Positions 11,081 through 23,296 of a stretch of DNA of 64,000 bases are shown here, piece by piece. Source of the DNA: Cladobotryum mycophilum (taxonomy: Eukaryota > Ascomycota > Sordariomycetes > Hypocreales > Hypocreaceae). The translations under genes and the position numbers were made by a program. The stretch is taken from NCBI GenBank assembly GCA_036429605.1, contig CM071589.1, positions 4,464,001-4,528,000 on the forward strand. Reading direction: 5' to 3'. The notes below the pieces were generated by a model, which was not told where the DNA came from, ran no database searches, and saw only the letters and a program-made list of their open reading frames with translations. Each line of letters opens with the position of its first letter. The first letter of the stretch is position 1.

Positions 11081-11779
11081 TTATAAGCGCAAGTTATCAA
11101 GAAACATGCGACACAGTTCTTTGCAGGGGCCAACACCCTCCAGCTGTAATCGAGCATATGGTGGCGGCTCCTGGTATGAGCCTGTGATCCGGCGTCCTGT
11201 AAAATCAACTCAATGCTGAATGATCTCAAAACTTGGCATAGGCCTAGCATCGATCTCAGGGGGTCCCGCTACAGACTCCCCCTCGGATGATATCCCAAAA
11301 AGTCCTTTTACGAGACCCTTCAGATTATCCATGAAAATCTCAAGACTCTCATATCGACTCCATCTTATGGCCCAAGGACAAGCAAAAAGAGGCATCACGG
11401 CTTTTCAACAAACCCTAAATGCAAATGCGTATTCATAGTCCAACAGCGTGTTCTCAGGAAGCCAACTAAAACTACAACAGCGGCGTTGCTCTAATGCCCT
11501 AGGATCCATCATATCATGTCATGCTTCTTCTTTTGTCGCATTCATCATCTTTTGAATTGCATCATCAAGGAAACCTCATCCGCCATCCATCTGCGCCATG
11601 GGTAGTCACATGCATGCAAAATAACGCCCATATTCCAATGGTAAGATACAACCGCAAACGTTGTGGTTGATAGGGTATGAAACAAGATATACCAACGACT
11701 CGGGGAGCCATGCCATCGGCTCTTTAATACAGTCATATGCAACGGGCGTTTCCGATATCGAGTCCACGTACAGAGCCAA
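11081..11779 (-). pseudogene. Possible decayed coding sequence, one frame interrupted by five TGA and one TAA
   Basis: Directly downstream of the deubiquitinase stop, one minus-strand frame reads protein-like text broken by stops at 11608, 11578, 11521, 11407 and 11212 (all TGA) and 11083 (TAA). Between stops it reads, for example, GFLDDAIQKMMNATKEEA, MDPRALEQRRCCSFSWLPEN and YESLEIFMDNLKGLVKGLFG. TGA-only interruption over most of the stretch is what CGA-to-TGA transitions would give, as in RIP or CpG decay. Six stops in about 233 codons is not statistically remarkable alone, and a different 87-codon frame overlaps part of it. I recognise no family. This is a weak call. Confidence 0.25.
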
Positions 11780-14700
11780 CTAACGAAGGAAAAGGTCCCC
11801 AACGCCATTCCTCAGAGCTCTTGTTCTATCAGGGTGATCCAGCCCAAGGAAGTCGTCCTCGGACGAGGCCAAATTCCATAATATGTCATCTATATCATAA
11901 TTAGAGTGAATCTCAACAACACATGGGCATGACATGAGGAGAGCTTACCATCATTGAGATACTGTGGCTTTGAATAGTTTGCCCTTCTGGCAACGGCGAA
12001 TTTAATCTTCTCAAAGCTCTTGCCCTTGATGCCGGTCCTCTTTTCGAGTCGCTTCTTTGTGTCGGAGAATTTCTCGTTCTTGAAGTATGTTAGTCCCTGA
12101 CCCAAACCGCGACATTGTGGAGCGAGCACAAACCTCAAGAAGAAGAAACTTGAAAGGGACGCCATGGACCCTGTTGACCTCGTTCTGGAAGTGAAAAACA
12201 TGAATGAAATTGTTGTCATCGGCTGCCTTTTCCTCTTCTGGGACGCGTTCAGCATAGATTTGGGTGTAGTCAGTGAGATTCAGAACGGGGTGATCCCGCG
12301 CTGGCTCTCGGTAGAACCTGTTAGAACTTGTTTCGTACACCCTTATCCTATCGCCTTCAGCCTCATCAGTGATATTTGCTTTCTTAATCAAGGCTTGTAT
12401 CACATCCTCGATAGTTCCTGTTTTTGGTACAAGCAAATCGAAATTGTCCTAGTCCGCATGTTAATCAACAAACCTCAATTGCCATGGACCGCGGTTACTT
12501 ACTTCCTTGGTGATACCTTCACTAAGCAAAGTAACCTTAATGCTCTTTTTCGTGTCTAGCTCAGCCAAGCTCATTTCCAGAACCTCGAAGTAAAAGGCAT
12601 CATTCCTTTGCGTCGAGTTCAGCGTGTTGGAGCCAATGGGACTGAGAATCTGTCGAAGGGTGGGGTTGGTTCCTCGTCTCACAGGAGCCTTGGGATTACT
12701 TGTGGTGGCATTAATGGTCCACAGTCGAATATGAGTCGGAGGGATTTCTAGGTGAGCACCAACTCGCTCAACCAAGTTGTCATAGGTGATCTTTGAATTG
12801 AGAATAAGGTCGAACGCAGGGTATTGGGTCTCTTCACATCGGATAGGATGAGGGTGGAACTTGACTGTTCTCTTGTGTTCTAGGAAGTCATAGAATTCTC
12901 GAGCATCCTCGACTCTGTCATATGCCTTGATTCTAGTATAGGGTTAGCTGAGGCCACATTCATGGGCGCTTGTGCGAGCTTACGCTTCTTGGGGGGACTG
13001 GTCTGCGGGTCGCCCATTCTCAGCCTTGCGATCTGACAAGCGCTGGAAGCAGATGATGTCTCCATCTTGAAGCTCGGCAACTTTGAGAGTTTGCTTAGCC
13101 TTCAATGACTCAATCATTGTAGGTTTGATTTCCTGTCCAAGTCAGATTCTGCATACAATATGATAGATATATGCATAGGATCAGCATACCTCCCACAATA
13201 GCAATTTATCTCCCGAAGCAAGCTTCTCTCCCCATCCCATCTTCTTGAGGATGTCGGGGATAAGGTCTTCTACCTTTCGTTCCTTGCTAATGTATACGTG
13301 ACCGACGCCGTTCAAGGTTTGTTGCTCAGCATCAAAATGTTTCAAGAGGAGAAGTATGGTGTCATTTTTGACGACGATGCCACCTGACTGGCTTTGGTAA
13401 GATGGCCAGACGGCCTCACCATTTTCATCGACGTCTTCAGCAACTTCCGCCCAGACGCGCAGGCTGGTATCTCGATGAGCGGCAGAGCGAGCAAAAATTT
13501 CTTCAACAGTGGGCCGCAAGTCCATAATGGGCTGATCCGGACGAATAGTCTTGTTCTGTCGGTTAACCATCAACCAAAGTCGAACTCGTCGCGGATCTTG
13601 ATCAAGATCACTGGCAATTTGAGCAACAAACTCTTGCATGGGCATGGTGCGTCGAATACGATAAGCCCTTGGCGCAGCAGGGTCAACTTCAGGGTTGGCA
13701 TCAAAAACGCACAAATCAGTGCCTCCAAATTCCCGGAAGGTCTCATTGGTAATGACCTTGGCCGTCATAAAGAGATGAGCCTCCTTTTGTTCACGTCTCC
13801 GCGCCTCCTTCTGAGCGTTTTCCTCCTCAAACCGCATTTGCAGGTGTGTCGGGGGATCCTCCTTGGTAACGGGGCAGAGAATTCTATCAAGACGTGATTG
13901 GCGGATGTAGACCAACATGTATGCGCTGTTTTGACGCATAATAGGGGCCTTCTTCTGTAGAGGAGCTCGTGGGTAGCCATTTAGTGTCCGGTATTCTCCG
14001 CCAAAGTTTTCCTCGAGCACCTCCCTTGACGTCGCCTTTGTAACCTTATCATCGTCGTATTTATAAAACCAACCGTCCTTGTTTGGCTTGATGAAAGCGT
14101 AATAGTGGCCCGCGTTAAGATCGCCACTGTGAACGAGAACTCCGTGCAGCTGGTAAGCCCAAGGTTCAGACCGATCAGCATCCTCAATAAGATAGGGGGC
14201 GGCATCGAAAACGTCGGGGAATTCGTAGCGGTCGTTGATCTTCATCATCATATCTCTCTGAATATCATATTCAAACCGCTTGAGTTGTAGATGCAGCACG
14301 TCTGGAAAGCTTGTGAAGATGACACCCTTGTTCGCATCTTGCAGCTTGTAGTCGTCACCAGCAAAGTACTGATTCTCGCCGTCCATCTTTTCCACTTGAA
14401 TATAGTCCTGGAAGCTCTCGAGCAAATTCTTGTTCCCACTGACGTTGAGCTGAATGTCCCAAAAGTCCTCAATGCGGCTCGATTCATAGTCCACATTTAT
14501 GCATGAAATGTAGGTTTTGATCTTGCCACTGAAAATCTCGGCTAGGACATTCTCGGCCTTTGTTCCCTTCATTTTCTCCTCCATCCTCTCCATCAACTTT
14601 CGCGACAGTTCTTGAACATCTTGCTGCTCGAAAATATGCCTTGTTTCCCAGCCAAAGGATTTGGTCAACTCATTCGTGCCAACAGCCTGCTCGGAAGTCT

Positions 14701-15795
14701 GCAATTGATAAAACAGCCGCTGCAAGGTGTACGCGGAATTTTGCATGCTTTCATCGTTTTCGGTCGGAATTTCATAGACGGCCTATAGCATCCTGTAAGC
14801 AACATGACAAGGGGATAACCGCATGCGAGAGACACACTTTTCTGAATAGATTTGTAAAGTATAAAGATTGGAGTAGCGAGTTGAGGTAACATGTGGCCCC
14901 CTGGTTTTTGAGTCCGACATATCCGGTTTCTTTCTTAGAGTCATAGTTGGTAAAGTTGTGCCACAGCACGCCAGTTTCATCTTCGACTAGACGAACATAG
15001 GCGGTGATGTTGGCGGTATCATTCTCGACTAATGGGCGGCTATCACCTTCCCATGGCACGTTGAACATCCTTCTGATTTCAACGAACCGTGTGAACCCCC
15101 AGTCGCCTTCTTCTTTGGTAAACCGGTGATGTGCGGCATGGTTGATATATAAGCTAGGATCGTTCGGATTCCAGAGAACCAGGCCAAACTGAACACAGCA
15201 GCTCCAATTATCCGGTACGGTATCCGCTTCGAACCCATGTTCTAGATAAATAGAACATTGATCGGTGTTGTTGCCGTGGGGGAAAAGAAGAATGCGCCTA
15301 CATCGCAAGGGCATTAGCAACCATGAAAGTTGAGGGCGAGACAACAGGAACAAACCATGGGAAGTCACCGGCTTGGAATACCGGGCCATGCTCTCTTTTA
15401 CTGAGACTCCGCCAATTGTCAACAGTCCACGTATTCACGTAGTCGCCGAGGATCTTGGGTTCTTCTAATAATGGTGTAAGGACGACATCCTTCATGGCCT
15501 CGACTGTGAGAGAGAGTGTGACGGATGTGGTCAGCTATGGCAGCAGAGATAGTCTGACAGCGGGGAGGAACCAACAGTCATTTGCCAAGGGCAGGTCTTG
15601 TAGCTGATCGACGTCATGATCGAGGTTATCGGGATTGATGATGGCGACGGAGTCCTTTTCGGGGGCGTTGGCGACGCCTACGTAGTCGTCCGTATCGACC
15701 ACCATCTCGTTGGGAGAAGGGATATTGTAGCTCTGCATGCGAGGGCGATCGTTAGCGAGGTCCCTATGCGGCAGCGCGCTGCCGTCGAAAGGCAT
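11780..15795 (-). CDS. ubp15: Ubiquitin carboxyl-terminal hydrolase, USP7/Ubp15 family, with MATH domain
   Basis: Deubiquitinating cysteine protease. Nine exons on the minus strand: 15795-15576, 15503-15356, 15297-14838, 14782-13190, 13132-12984, 12932-12503, 12448-12134, 12078-11949 and 11889-11780. All intron phases agree and the product is 1184 residues, close to the family's usual 1100-1200. An N-terminal MATH/TRAF-like domain (about residues 98-235; NTWTVDNWRSLSKREHGP, CCVQFGLVLWNP) precedes the USP core. The catalytic Cys is in GLKNQGATCYLNSLLQSL (about Cys259) and the His in SGDLNAGHYYAFI (about His502). The C-terminal half holds the ubiquitin-like regions typical of USP7, ending with LNDDDILWNLAS and GLDHPDRTRALRN. 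The first intron uses a weak donor, GTTGGT. Other exon junctions have good consensus. The start MPFDGSALP is preceded by a CA/GT-rich leader. Confidence 0.95.
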
Positions 15796-16263
15796 TGTGT
15801 GTGTGTGTGTCGAGGTTTTAGTATGCGAAGGGGAATAGAGGGCGATGTCTTGGAAGCATGAAGATAATATCGAGAAGAGGATGATGCCCTCCGAGGCCGT
15901 AGAGCAGTCGGAAGCAGAAGCAGTGCAGTGCAATCTTTCCGAACCGATGCTTGCGGACAAGAGCCTTCTCCCTCTCTTTTTCTCTTTCTTTTTTCTTTTT
16001 TCTCTAATTATGATGATGACGATTCAACAGCGGCGTGACAATCAGGGCAGAGTCCAGCCGAGGTGGGGAGACGGTTTGAGCTGGGCAAAAAGACTAAAAA
16101 ACAGGCAGAGAGAAAAAAAGAGGGCACACAGGAAGATGCTGTATTGCGCAATTGTTTGTGAAGGAAAATCATACCATGATTCAAGAGAGCCAGAGTGTAA
16201 ACAAGACAGGACAGGGACTTCACTTTGGCAGGAGGCAGACGTTTCAAAAAAAAAAAAAAAATT

Positions 16264-16360
16264 GTTCAACGGCTGCTGCTGCTGCTCTACCTCTACAGCT
16301 CAGCTGCTGCCGTTGCCGTCTGTTACTTGTTGCTTGTTCCTGCTGCTGCTGCTGCTGGGG
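16264..16360. repeat. Interrupted CTG/GCT trinucleotide tracts after a poly-A run
   Basis: An A15 run is followed by GCT/CTG triplets in two blocks within the deubiquitinase 5' flank. A longer perfect GCT array occurs at 62235-62260. Confidence 0.75.
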
Positions 16361-16900
16361 GGAGACGCGGCGGGGTGACAGTGGCGGATACTGGCTGCTG
16401 GCTGCTGGGCTGCTTGGTCTTGAAATGGGCCTGGAAGGAAGAAGGCGCGCGTGTGTGGCGGCAAGTTCCACGGGTTTGGGGTCAGTCAGCAGCCTCAGGA
16501 AGCGAAGCGAGTTCGTTGAGTGGTGATGTGGGCTGTGGGCTGCGGGCAGTGTGGACGACTATGGATGGGGAAAAATAAATGAAAAAGAAAAAAAAAGCCG
16601 GGAGATCAGTGGAGGCCCTCTATATTTTAGAGCCAAGAGTGCGCAAAAAGTCGCACAAAGGAACCAAAAATGATAATGATAATGGAAGAAGAGAGAAAGG
16701 GAGGAGAGAGAAGGACAGAAAAAGAAGAATATAGCAGCAAAGATACAGCAAGGCGAAAAGGTAGAGCAAGTTGGAGCAAATGGTATGCGAACATTAAAGA
16801 TACCACTGACGATTGATTTACTACTACCTACTAGTAGTACGCTTGGGTAGGATGGATCTGTGGAGTAGGCCTACCTACAGGTCGCCCGCAAGACTGGTAC

Positions 16901-16920
16901 TGGGCTGGGCTGGGCTGGGC
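16901..16920. repeat. (TGGGC)4 pentanucleotide repeat
   Basis: Four perfect TGGGC units lie in a gene-free region, close to TAGTAGGT-type words. Confidence 0.85.
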
Positions 16921-17970
16921 TGGACGGGGGACCGGGTAGCAGCCTTGCAAGGACACAGACTCCAGCTGGCAAACCTGTTCTGTTCTGTTACCTCCGCCTA
17001 GCACTACCTAGTAATAATTATTCTACCATACGGAGTACTCGGTAGTGAAACTGGGCACGTCTTATCAATTACGTTGACATTGTATGATGTGTGGCATGTG
17101 TGGTCTAATTCCGCTGGGGGCGAGAGGTTGTTTCATACGCTATCCATATTTCGAATACATTACATTATGGAAGCTCTACACACTATGATTGAATGTGTCT
17201 ATGGATAGAGTGTAAAATCGAACCTATTCCCATTGCCGGTGTCCGTGTCAGTGCAGTTGGTGCTTGGTGTCATGTTAGCTGAGAACCTGGATATACCCCG
17301 CCAATATAACATAAGCTTAACCAGAATGGGGTTTCAATGCAAGTAGCCTGTAAACAGCTCGTCTTTCGCCTCTGCTTGTCTCTCCCATGAATATGAATCG
17401 GCCGCCCCACTCATCATGACGTTGCATTTCCATTCCAAAGTCAAACCTTTTCTTAACATGACTGGCAACACGTTGCTTTGAGTCAAGCAGGTTGTAGGTT
17501 GTGACACGGAAGTACATAGTAAAAGCTGTCAACACAGGATGATGTCAATGGTGTGCACATGGCATGGGTGATTATGCAATCATAAGGCTGGACAGGAGAA
17601 GCTGTCCTGTCAGAGACACATGTCAGGCACCTCACGCGACCCATAGAAGAAAGAAGGCTTCACATGTACTCTGACTGCCTCCATCTACCAAGTACATCTC
17701 TTTTTGGTAGGTACCTAGGTAGTAGTTCAAGGCAACTACCCATCATAGTACTCATCATTCTATTTACATGGATGTTTCTGTCCTCACATGAACCTGAACA
17801 GTCATCTTGATCTTCCTCCATTGATCCGGGCTGGTGCCTGCGGATGACTGCCGGTGCGCCCTTCGATCATGCCTAGAATCATGTAAGTGTCAAGCTCTCG
17901 TGAGAAGCAGAGGCCAAGTCCTGGGATACCTAAAATTCACATGTTCAATATGTACAGCTACTTGCAATGT

Positions 17971-18592
17971 TTTTTATTTATTTATTTATTTATTTATTTT
18001 AAACCTCATGACTTTTACTAAATAAAAAGAAGCCAAAAAGAAATGAAACAAATAAACACACAAAGAGACAGACAACCATTAAGCTGTCTATCACCAGTAT
18101 CCTCAAGACGGGCACACCGAGGTAACAACACCCTCCTCTTGCTCCTTCTCCTCCGGACATCCCCCATTCGGATCCGATACCGCTGCATGTGGGGTAACCT
18201 TCCTGCCAAGAATAGTCAGGTCTCCAAAAGCCAAGGTCCTGCAGATCAAACCAGCAGCACATGCTTCAGAGAGCTTAAGGCTTCTGGCTTGTAGGTAAGG
18301 CAAGGTCTTATTAGTGAGCTTGCCTGGGCTGCTGCTTGACATTGGATGCCCATTTTGAACGATTCAGGTCTCGCATTCACACAACGCACGCACGCACGCA
18401 CACACAGACAGTATTTCCAATCCTTATTATTATTATTATTATTATTATCATCATTATTATACATCTCTCCTAGCACTATATACCGTGCTGCAGCGATATC
18501 GAAATCCACCTTTTATATACCTATCCAGGAGTTCGTTGCAGCCTCAATTATTTCCCAACACCCTCTTTCTCTCTCTCTCTCTCTCTCTCTTC
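17971..18592. repeat. Cluster of microsatellites upstream of the mitochondrial kinase gene
   Basis: (ATTT)n at 17971-18000, GCAC/CACA at 18376-18400, (TTA)n at 18423-18460 and (CT)n at 18566-18592. The CT tract ends about 40 bp before the kinase ATG, like a fungal core-promoter pyrimidine tract. Confidence 0.8.
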
Positions 18593-18631
18593 CTCGCCCT
18601 CGCCCGACTACCACTGCATGGAACCGTGGGC

Positions 18632-20386
18632 ATGTTCTCCATCGCACTGCGCAACTCGAGCAAACGATGCAGATTGACTGACCCAACCCTGGCGACCACT
18701 TCGGCCGCTGCCAGAGCGACGTTAAACTTCAACGAGACATTGAACCCTCTCCACCATGCTCTTCCTACAGCTCCAACCACAACACCGACGCTGATACAAA
18801 CTCGCAAGGCGAGCAAAGCTACGAATGGAACATGGCGGCCGGTTTCTGTTCTAGACGAGTATGCCAACACCAACATCACCACCATTGCCTCACTCACCCT
18901 TGTCCCCCCTTGCCTTTGATCCTCCCCCTCCTTGTGCTTCCCTCCCCCGCAACCACAGTATCATACATACACAAGACACACAGACACAAGCTCCGCGTCG
19001 TGCGGTGCAGGCGCTAAGGTAGTTGTAGATGGGTTGCAAGAGAGGCGCGCCCCATCAGCTTGCGCCAGCTGATGGTCTTTGGTCGCTCTCTGACAGAGTC
19101 GCGACTTATAAGCTCTGCAAACTACGTTCGCACCGAGTTGCCAGTCAGGTATGTGCTTATACAAAAAAACGAACCATCAAAAAGAGACTCCCGAGCTGAT
19201 CTGCTCCTACCAGGCTGGCGCATCGGATCCGCGACATGCAGAAGCTTCCATACGTTATCGTCACGAACCCCCACATTAAAGACGTTTACGACTTATACTA
19301 TGACGCTTTCGATACCTTTCGCAGAGTTAAAGAAATAAAGACGCTCGAAGATAATGATAGGTTTTGCGACATCATCAGCCGGAACCTAAAGGGTCATCTG
19401 ACGGTCATCCCAAAGCTTGCCATGGGCATCCTCGAAAGCGGCGAATTAATGGACTGCGAAGAATTGGACAGTTTTATGAATACTATCCTGAGATCAGTGC
19501 GTCTTCTTCAATTTACTCCCCCCTCCCTAAACACAAAAAGTTGGCCCTTCTCGGAAAGCTCATATATATATAACCTTCACAGCGCATATCACGACGTGTC
19601 ATTGCCGAACAGCACCTCTCCCTAACGGCCACCTACCACTCCCCTCACTTCTCCCCCGGCGCCAAGCTCTCCGAATCCGAATTCATTGGCGAAATCTTCA
19701 TCAAGTGCTCCGCCAAGGACGTTATCGACCGCTGCGCCAAGGCTGTCACTGCCCTCGCCCTCTCCATGAACGGGCCCAACGTGCAAATCCCCGAAATCAA
19801 GGTCAACGGCCACCTAGACGCCAGCTTCCCTTATATACTCAACCACCTTGAATACATTGTCGGCGAGCTCCTGCGCAACTCGGTGCAGGCCGTGATAGAC
19901 CGCCAAAAGAACGGGAAATACACACCCTCGCCATCACCACCACCACCTATCGAAGTCACCATCTGCGAGGCCCAAGAACATGTCATCATCAGAATATCCG
20001 ACCGAGGCGGGGGCATCCCCCGCGACGAGCTACCCTACCTCTGGTCCTTTAGCAAAGGCCCCCAGAGCCAGAAGCGCCTCAAGAATCTCGGCCAGGTGCC
20101 CCGCATGGCCGCCACCATGCAAGAGCTCCACGTCGAGAATGAGCTCGGCCGCGCTGACCTCAAGGCGCCCACGTACCAGGGCTCCCTCGCCTCCCTCACT
20201 AGCAGGCCGCCCAACCTCCGCCTCGGCATGGGCCTACCCTTGAGTCGCGTCTACGCCGAGTACTGGGCCGGTTCCTTGCACTTGCATAGCCTGGAGGGCT
20301 ACGGCGTCGATGCCTTCTTGCAGATATCTAGGTTAGGAAATAAGAACGAGCAGCTCACAACGAGAGCTAGCATGGATGCTGTTTAG
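18632..20386 (+). CDS. Mitochondrial protein kinase, PDK/BCKDK family (GHKL fold)
   Basis: Phosphorylates and inactivates a mitochondrial alpha-keto-acid dehydrogenase complex, either pyruvate or branched-chain. Exons 18632-18858, 19029-19148, 19214-19496 and 19583-20386 give 477 residues. The N-terminus (MFSIALRNSSKRCRL) is basic and free of acidic residues, as in mitochondrial presequences. The regulatory helical domain includes ARPISLRQLMVFGR, RIRDMQKLPYVIVTNPH and ISRRVIAEQHLSLT. The ATPase domain shows the N box ELLRNSVQAV (about 305), the G1 box DRGGGIPRDEL (about 350) and the G2 box LGMGLPLSRVYAEYWAGSL (about 424). Intron 1 is 170 bp with a GTATGC donor, and the split Glu codon joins LDE to WVAREARP. 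Which dehydrogenase it controls cannot be told from sequence alone. RNSVQA rather than KNAMRA in the N box suggests the Pkp2-like fungal branch. Confidence 0.92.
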
Positions 20387-21096
20387 TCAAAAACTAGGTT
20401 TCCGTATTTTTCTTGTTCTTGGGTAGGCATATTGGATGTGTGGGACGGGAGTAATTTGCGTGTTATATAACAAGTGGCCACCACGACGTTTCTTTTGTTG
20501 GTGTCTCGGGCAGCATGGAGTTGGTTGACCAGGAAGCATATAATAGCTACACCTAGTACATCTGTCTATTATTTATTAAGAAGCTATCTCACGCGTTGCA
20601 TGCATGAGAGTCAAATCATCACCTTGAAACTAAAAATAAAAAAACCAGTTGAAATCGTGAACATGGTGATTCAATTACATGGGACTAGAAAAGGGTGCCT
20701 ATCTGCGAAAAGGAGGGCTCGAGTAAAAAGAAATAAATAAGACTACATTATCAAAACTTCAACACCCGTCCTACTCGCTTTTTTGTGGGAGGCGGTCATA
20801 ATTTTTGTTTCGAATGCCAGCTCAACCGAATGGCCGGAAATTCGGAGATTGCAATGTGATAGTCTTGCAGCCGTAACCATGGGTAAAAAGATCACCTCAA
20901 AAACTCCCAACAACTCCCCGTAGCAGTAGCTGGCGAGAATATCCATGAATGCCTTCTTCCGTACCGGTATTCTTCGTTCGACATCTTTTTTTCAACTCTG
21001 AGCCCCCAAGCTGGAGCATAAAAGGCTAAAAGAAAACGACAACTCCCAACTGTCCAACACCAACCTCGTGAGCCGACGGCGGGTATCGTATTAGGT
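20387..21096. other. Convergent spacer between the mitochondrial kinase and septin genes
   Basis: About 710 bp between two gene 3' ends. I see no gene, only AT-rich 3' sequence. Confidence 0.55.
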
Positions 21097-22471
21097 TTAA
21101 CGGCGGCCGTGGCTTCGGACGGCAGTGCCTTGCATCGCCTCAAGTTCGCTCTCCAGTTGCTTAATCTGGGCGTGGGTCTGCTCGAGATCCTTATTGAGAC
21201 GATCACGCTCGGCAATGAGCTTCTGTTCCCATTGTCGGAAGCGCTGCTCCTCGACCTTGACCTGCTCAGTGAATCGCTTTCGGAGAGCCTCCTCCTCCTC
21301 CTTGAACTTGGGGTTATCCAACTTCCTGGGGCGGGCTTCGCCGAACTTGCGAGTCTCCATCTGCTGAGCGCGGTAGGCCTCGTAGTGCAGTTCCTCAGTG
21401 GTGTGAATGAGGTCGAGCATGTGAGTTCGGATGAGGATGGATCGGAGCTTCTTGAAGTCGCAGTGGTCCTCGTTCTCGACCTCGGCAACACCCCATGAGT
21501 ACTGACGACCCTTGACGATTCGGCCATCGCCCGTCTTGACATCCTTCTCGGAGCCAATGACAGCGAACGGCATAGCGGCCATAAGACTACGCGCGTGCTG
21601 GGCAGCGGCCTCGTCATCCTCCTCAATGGGGGGCTGGTAGATCTTGATGTTTTGAGCCTCGATGACGTTGACAATCTACAATCATGTTAGAAAAGGGGAG
21701 TGCTTAGAGTGGGGTATGTTAACTGGGTTCGTACCCGTTGCTTGAACTTGGCCAAATCAGCGGGGCTGAGGGTATCGGCCTTGGCAATGACGGGGATCAG
21801 GTTGACTCTTGTGCAGAGACGCTTCATGACCTCGATATCCAGGGGCTTCAGGGTGTGGCCAGTGGGGCGGATGAAGTACAGGCAAGCGTGGACACGGAGG
21901 TCGATCTTGTCCTGACGGCGAGGCTGCTGCTCCTGAAGCATGTAAGACTCGTGCTGGTCGTCGAGGAATTCGATGATGGGCATCCATGAGTCACGGTTGT
22001 TGACGTAGTCACCGAAGCCAGGGGTATCAATGACGGTCAATCGGACTGTAGAGTAGAGGGTTAGCAAATTGTTAAAGTAGAGGCTAATGGGGGCGGATGC
22101 ATACCCTTGAAGAACTTCTCCTCGAGCTCGGCCTTGGTGATCTCAATCTCGACAGTCTTGTCGACCTGCTTCTGGTGTCGACGCTTGTGGTCGGCATAGT
22201 TCTTGATAGTGGTGGAGAAGAGAGTGTTGATGAAGGTTGTCTTTCCCAAACCAGACTCTCCAGCAACCTATAGCCGGGTATTATTAGCAAGCTTGTCAGG
22301 CAGGTGAAGACGTGCATCGTGTAATTGATACAGCTAGCTCAATTCGACACATGGATCAACACGTACCATAATAGTGAAGCTAGCACCACGCTTCGCGACA
22401 ATCTTGTGTCGCTGGTTGGGGAGGTTGGCAATGCCAATTGGCGAAGCGCTCTCAGCAGCTGCGGGAGCCAT
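21097..22471 (-). CDS. CDC12: Septin, CDC12/AspC type
   Basis: GTP-binding cytoskeletal protein that assembles with other septins into filaments at septa, hyphal tips and branch sites. Four exons on the minus strand: 22471-22367, 22267-22105, 22045-21735 and 21675-21097, giving 385 residues. The order is a short N-terminus with ASPIGIANLPNQRHKIVAKR, the P-loop GESGLGKT (38-45), switch motif DTPGFGDYVNN, base-specificity motif AKAD and the septin unique element. A C-terminal coiled coil follows (EEEEALRKRFTEQVKVEEQR and on to the end). The IANLPNQRHKIV start and the QWEQKLIAERDRLNKDLE coiled coil match the Cdc12 group rather than Cdc3, Cdc10 or Cdc11. All introns are phase-consistent. Confidence 0.94.
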
Positions 22472-23296
22472 CTTGAATTAGGGGAGGAGGGGGAATTAGG
22501 TATGGGCGGTGATGAGTGTTGTTATGATAAAGAGGATTTATCAAGGGAAGAAGGATTGCAGCTGTCTAGAGAAGGAAAAAAAGAGAGAAGCAGAACAGAA
22601 GGAGAAGCCGCTGCTTTGGTGAAGATCAAAGGTGGAAGTTTGGCAGTTGATCAAACAAACGAAAGGGTGGAGGTTCCAACTTTCCCAAGAGCAATGGAGG
22701 AGCTTAATCTGAACTTTCAGGGGATGGAAGGGGATGAGGTCGGTCGTGTCCTCCAATTTTCCACGTCCTCGAACTGTCCAGGGGGTGCTGCACCATGGTT
22801 GGCTGGATCTGGTTGGCTGATTTGCCCCAATCGACCCAGTTGGCTAGTGCAATGGGGGCATTTTTGGGGGGGTTGTACAGTGACTTTAGGGAGCACGGTT
22901 CAGGCGGTGGTCCCCTTTTTTCTCGTTCTAATGCTGGGCCTTTCGCTCGCTGTGCCAACTGTCAGGGGCTCACTGCCAGCGACTGAGAGACACTGGCACA
23001 GCGCCAAAGCTCCTGAGGCCTTGCTTGCCAAGATGAGGCGGTCGGTGCGCACACAAACCAGCTTTTCCATTCTAGGTTAGAGCTGAATCACCAGGATTAA
23101 CTATCTGCCGGTCTCCATGTTGCTTTGCCGCTTGTCCGCCTTTGGACGTGTCTCATGCGACGCCAAAAAAATTCAATGCTAGCTATCGATAAGAGAAAGA
23201 GCTGCTTAATTTTTTGATGCGACCGACGTCTGCGCAGAGATAACCAGCCCACCACCACCTAGTATCAGTCTACATGATCATGGCCTGCAGGTGACC
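22472..23296. other. Divergent promoter region between the septin and PWP2 genes
   Basis: About 825 bp. A plus-strand frame runs through it from 22325, but it overlaps septin exon 1 and lacks domain-like composition, so I treat it as non-coding promoter. Confidence 0.55.

Larger units (their letters stand above)
15796..18631. other. Long divergent intergenic region between the deubiquitinase and the mitochondrial kinase
   Basis: About 2.8 kb without a convincing gene. It contains an A15 tract (16247-16261), CTG-rich stretches (16268-16360), a (TGGGC)4 array (16901-16920), a TACGGAGTA word (17029-17037), a TAGGTACCTAGGTA palindromic patch near 17709-17722, an ATTT array (17971-18000), a GCAC/CACA run (18376-18400), a TTA array (18423-18460) and a CT tract (18566-18592). 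The last two lie in the likely promoter or leader of the kinase gene. Confidence 0.6.

Noticed and set aside
20892..21674. 260-codon minus-strand Ser/Arg-rich frame
   Set aside because: A shadow of septin exon 4, whose correct frame encodes the septin C-terminus.
22325..23080. 251-codon plus-strand frame
   Set aside because: It overlaps septin exon 1 antisense and runs through the septin/PWP2 promoter. The composition is irregular and there is no domain or start context.
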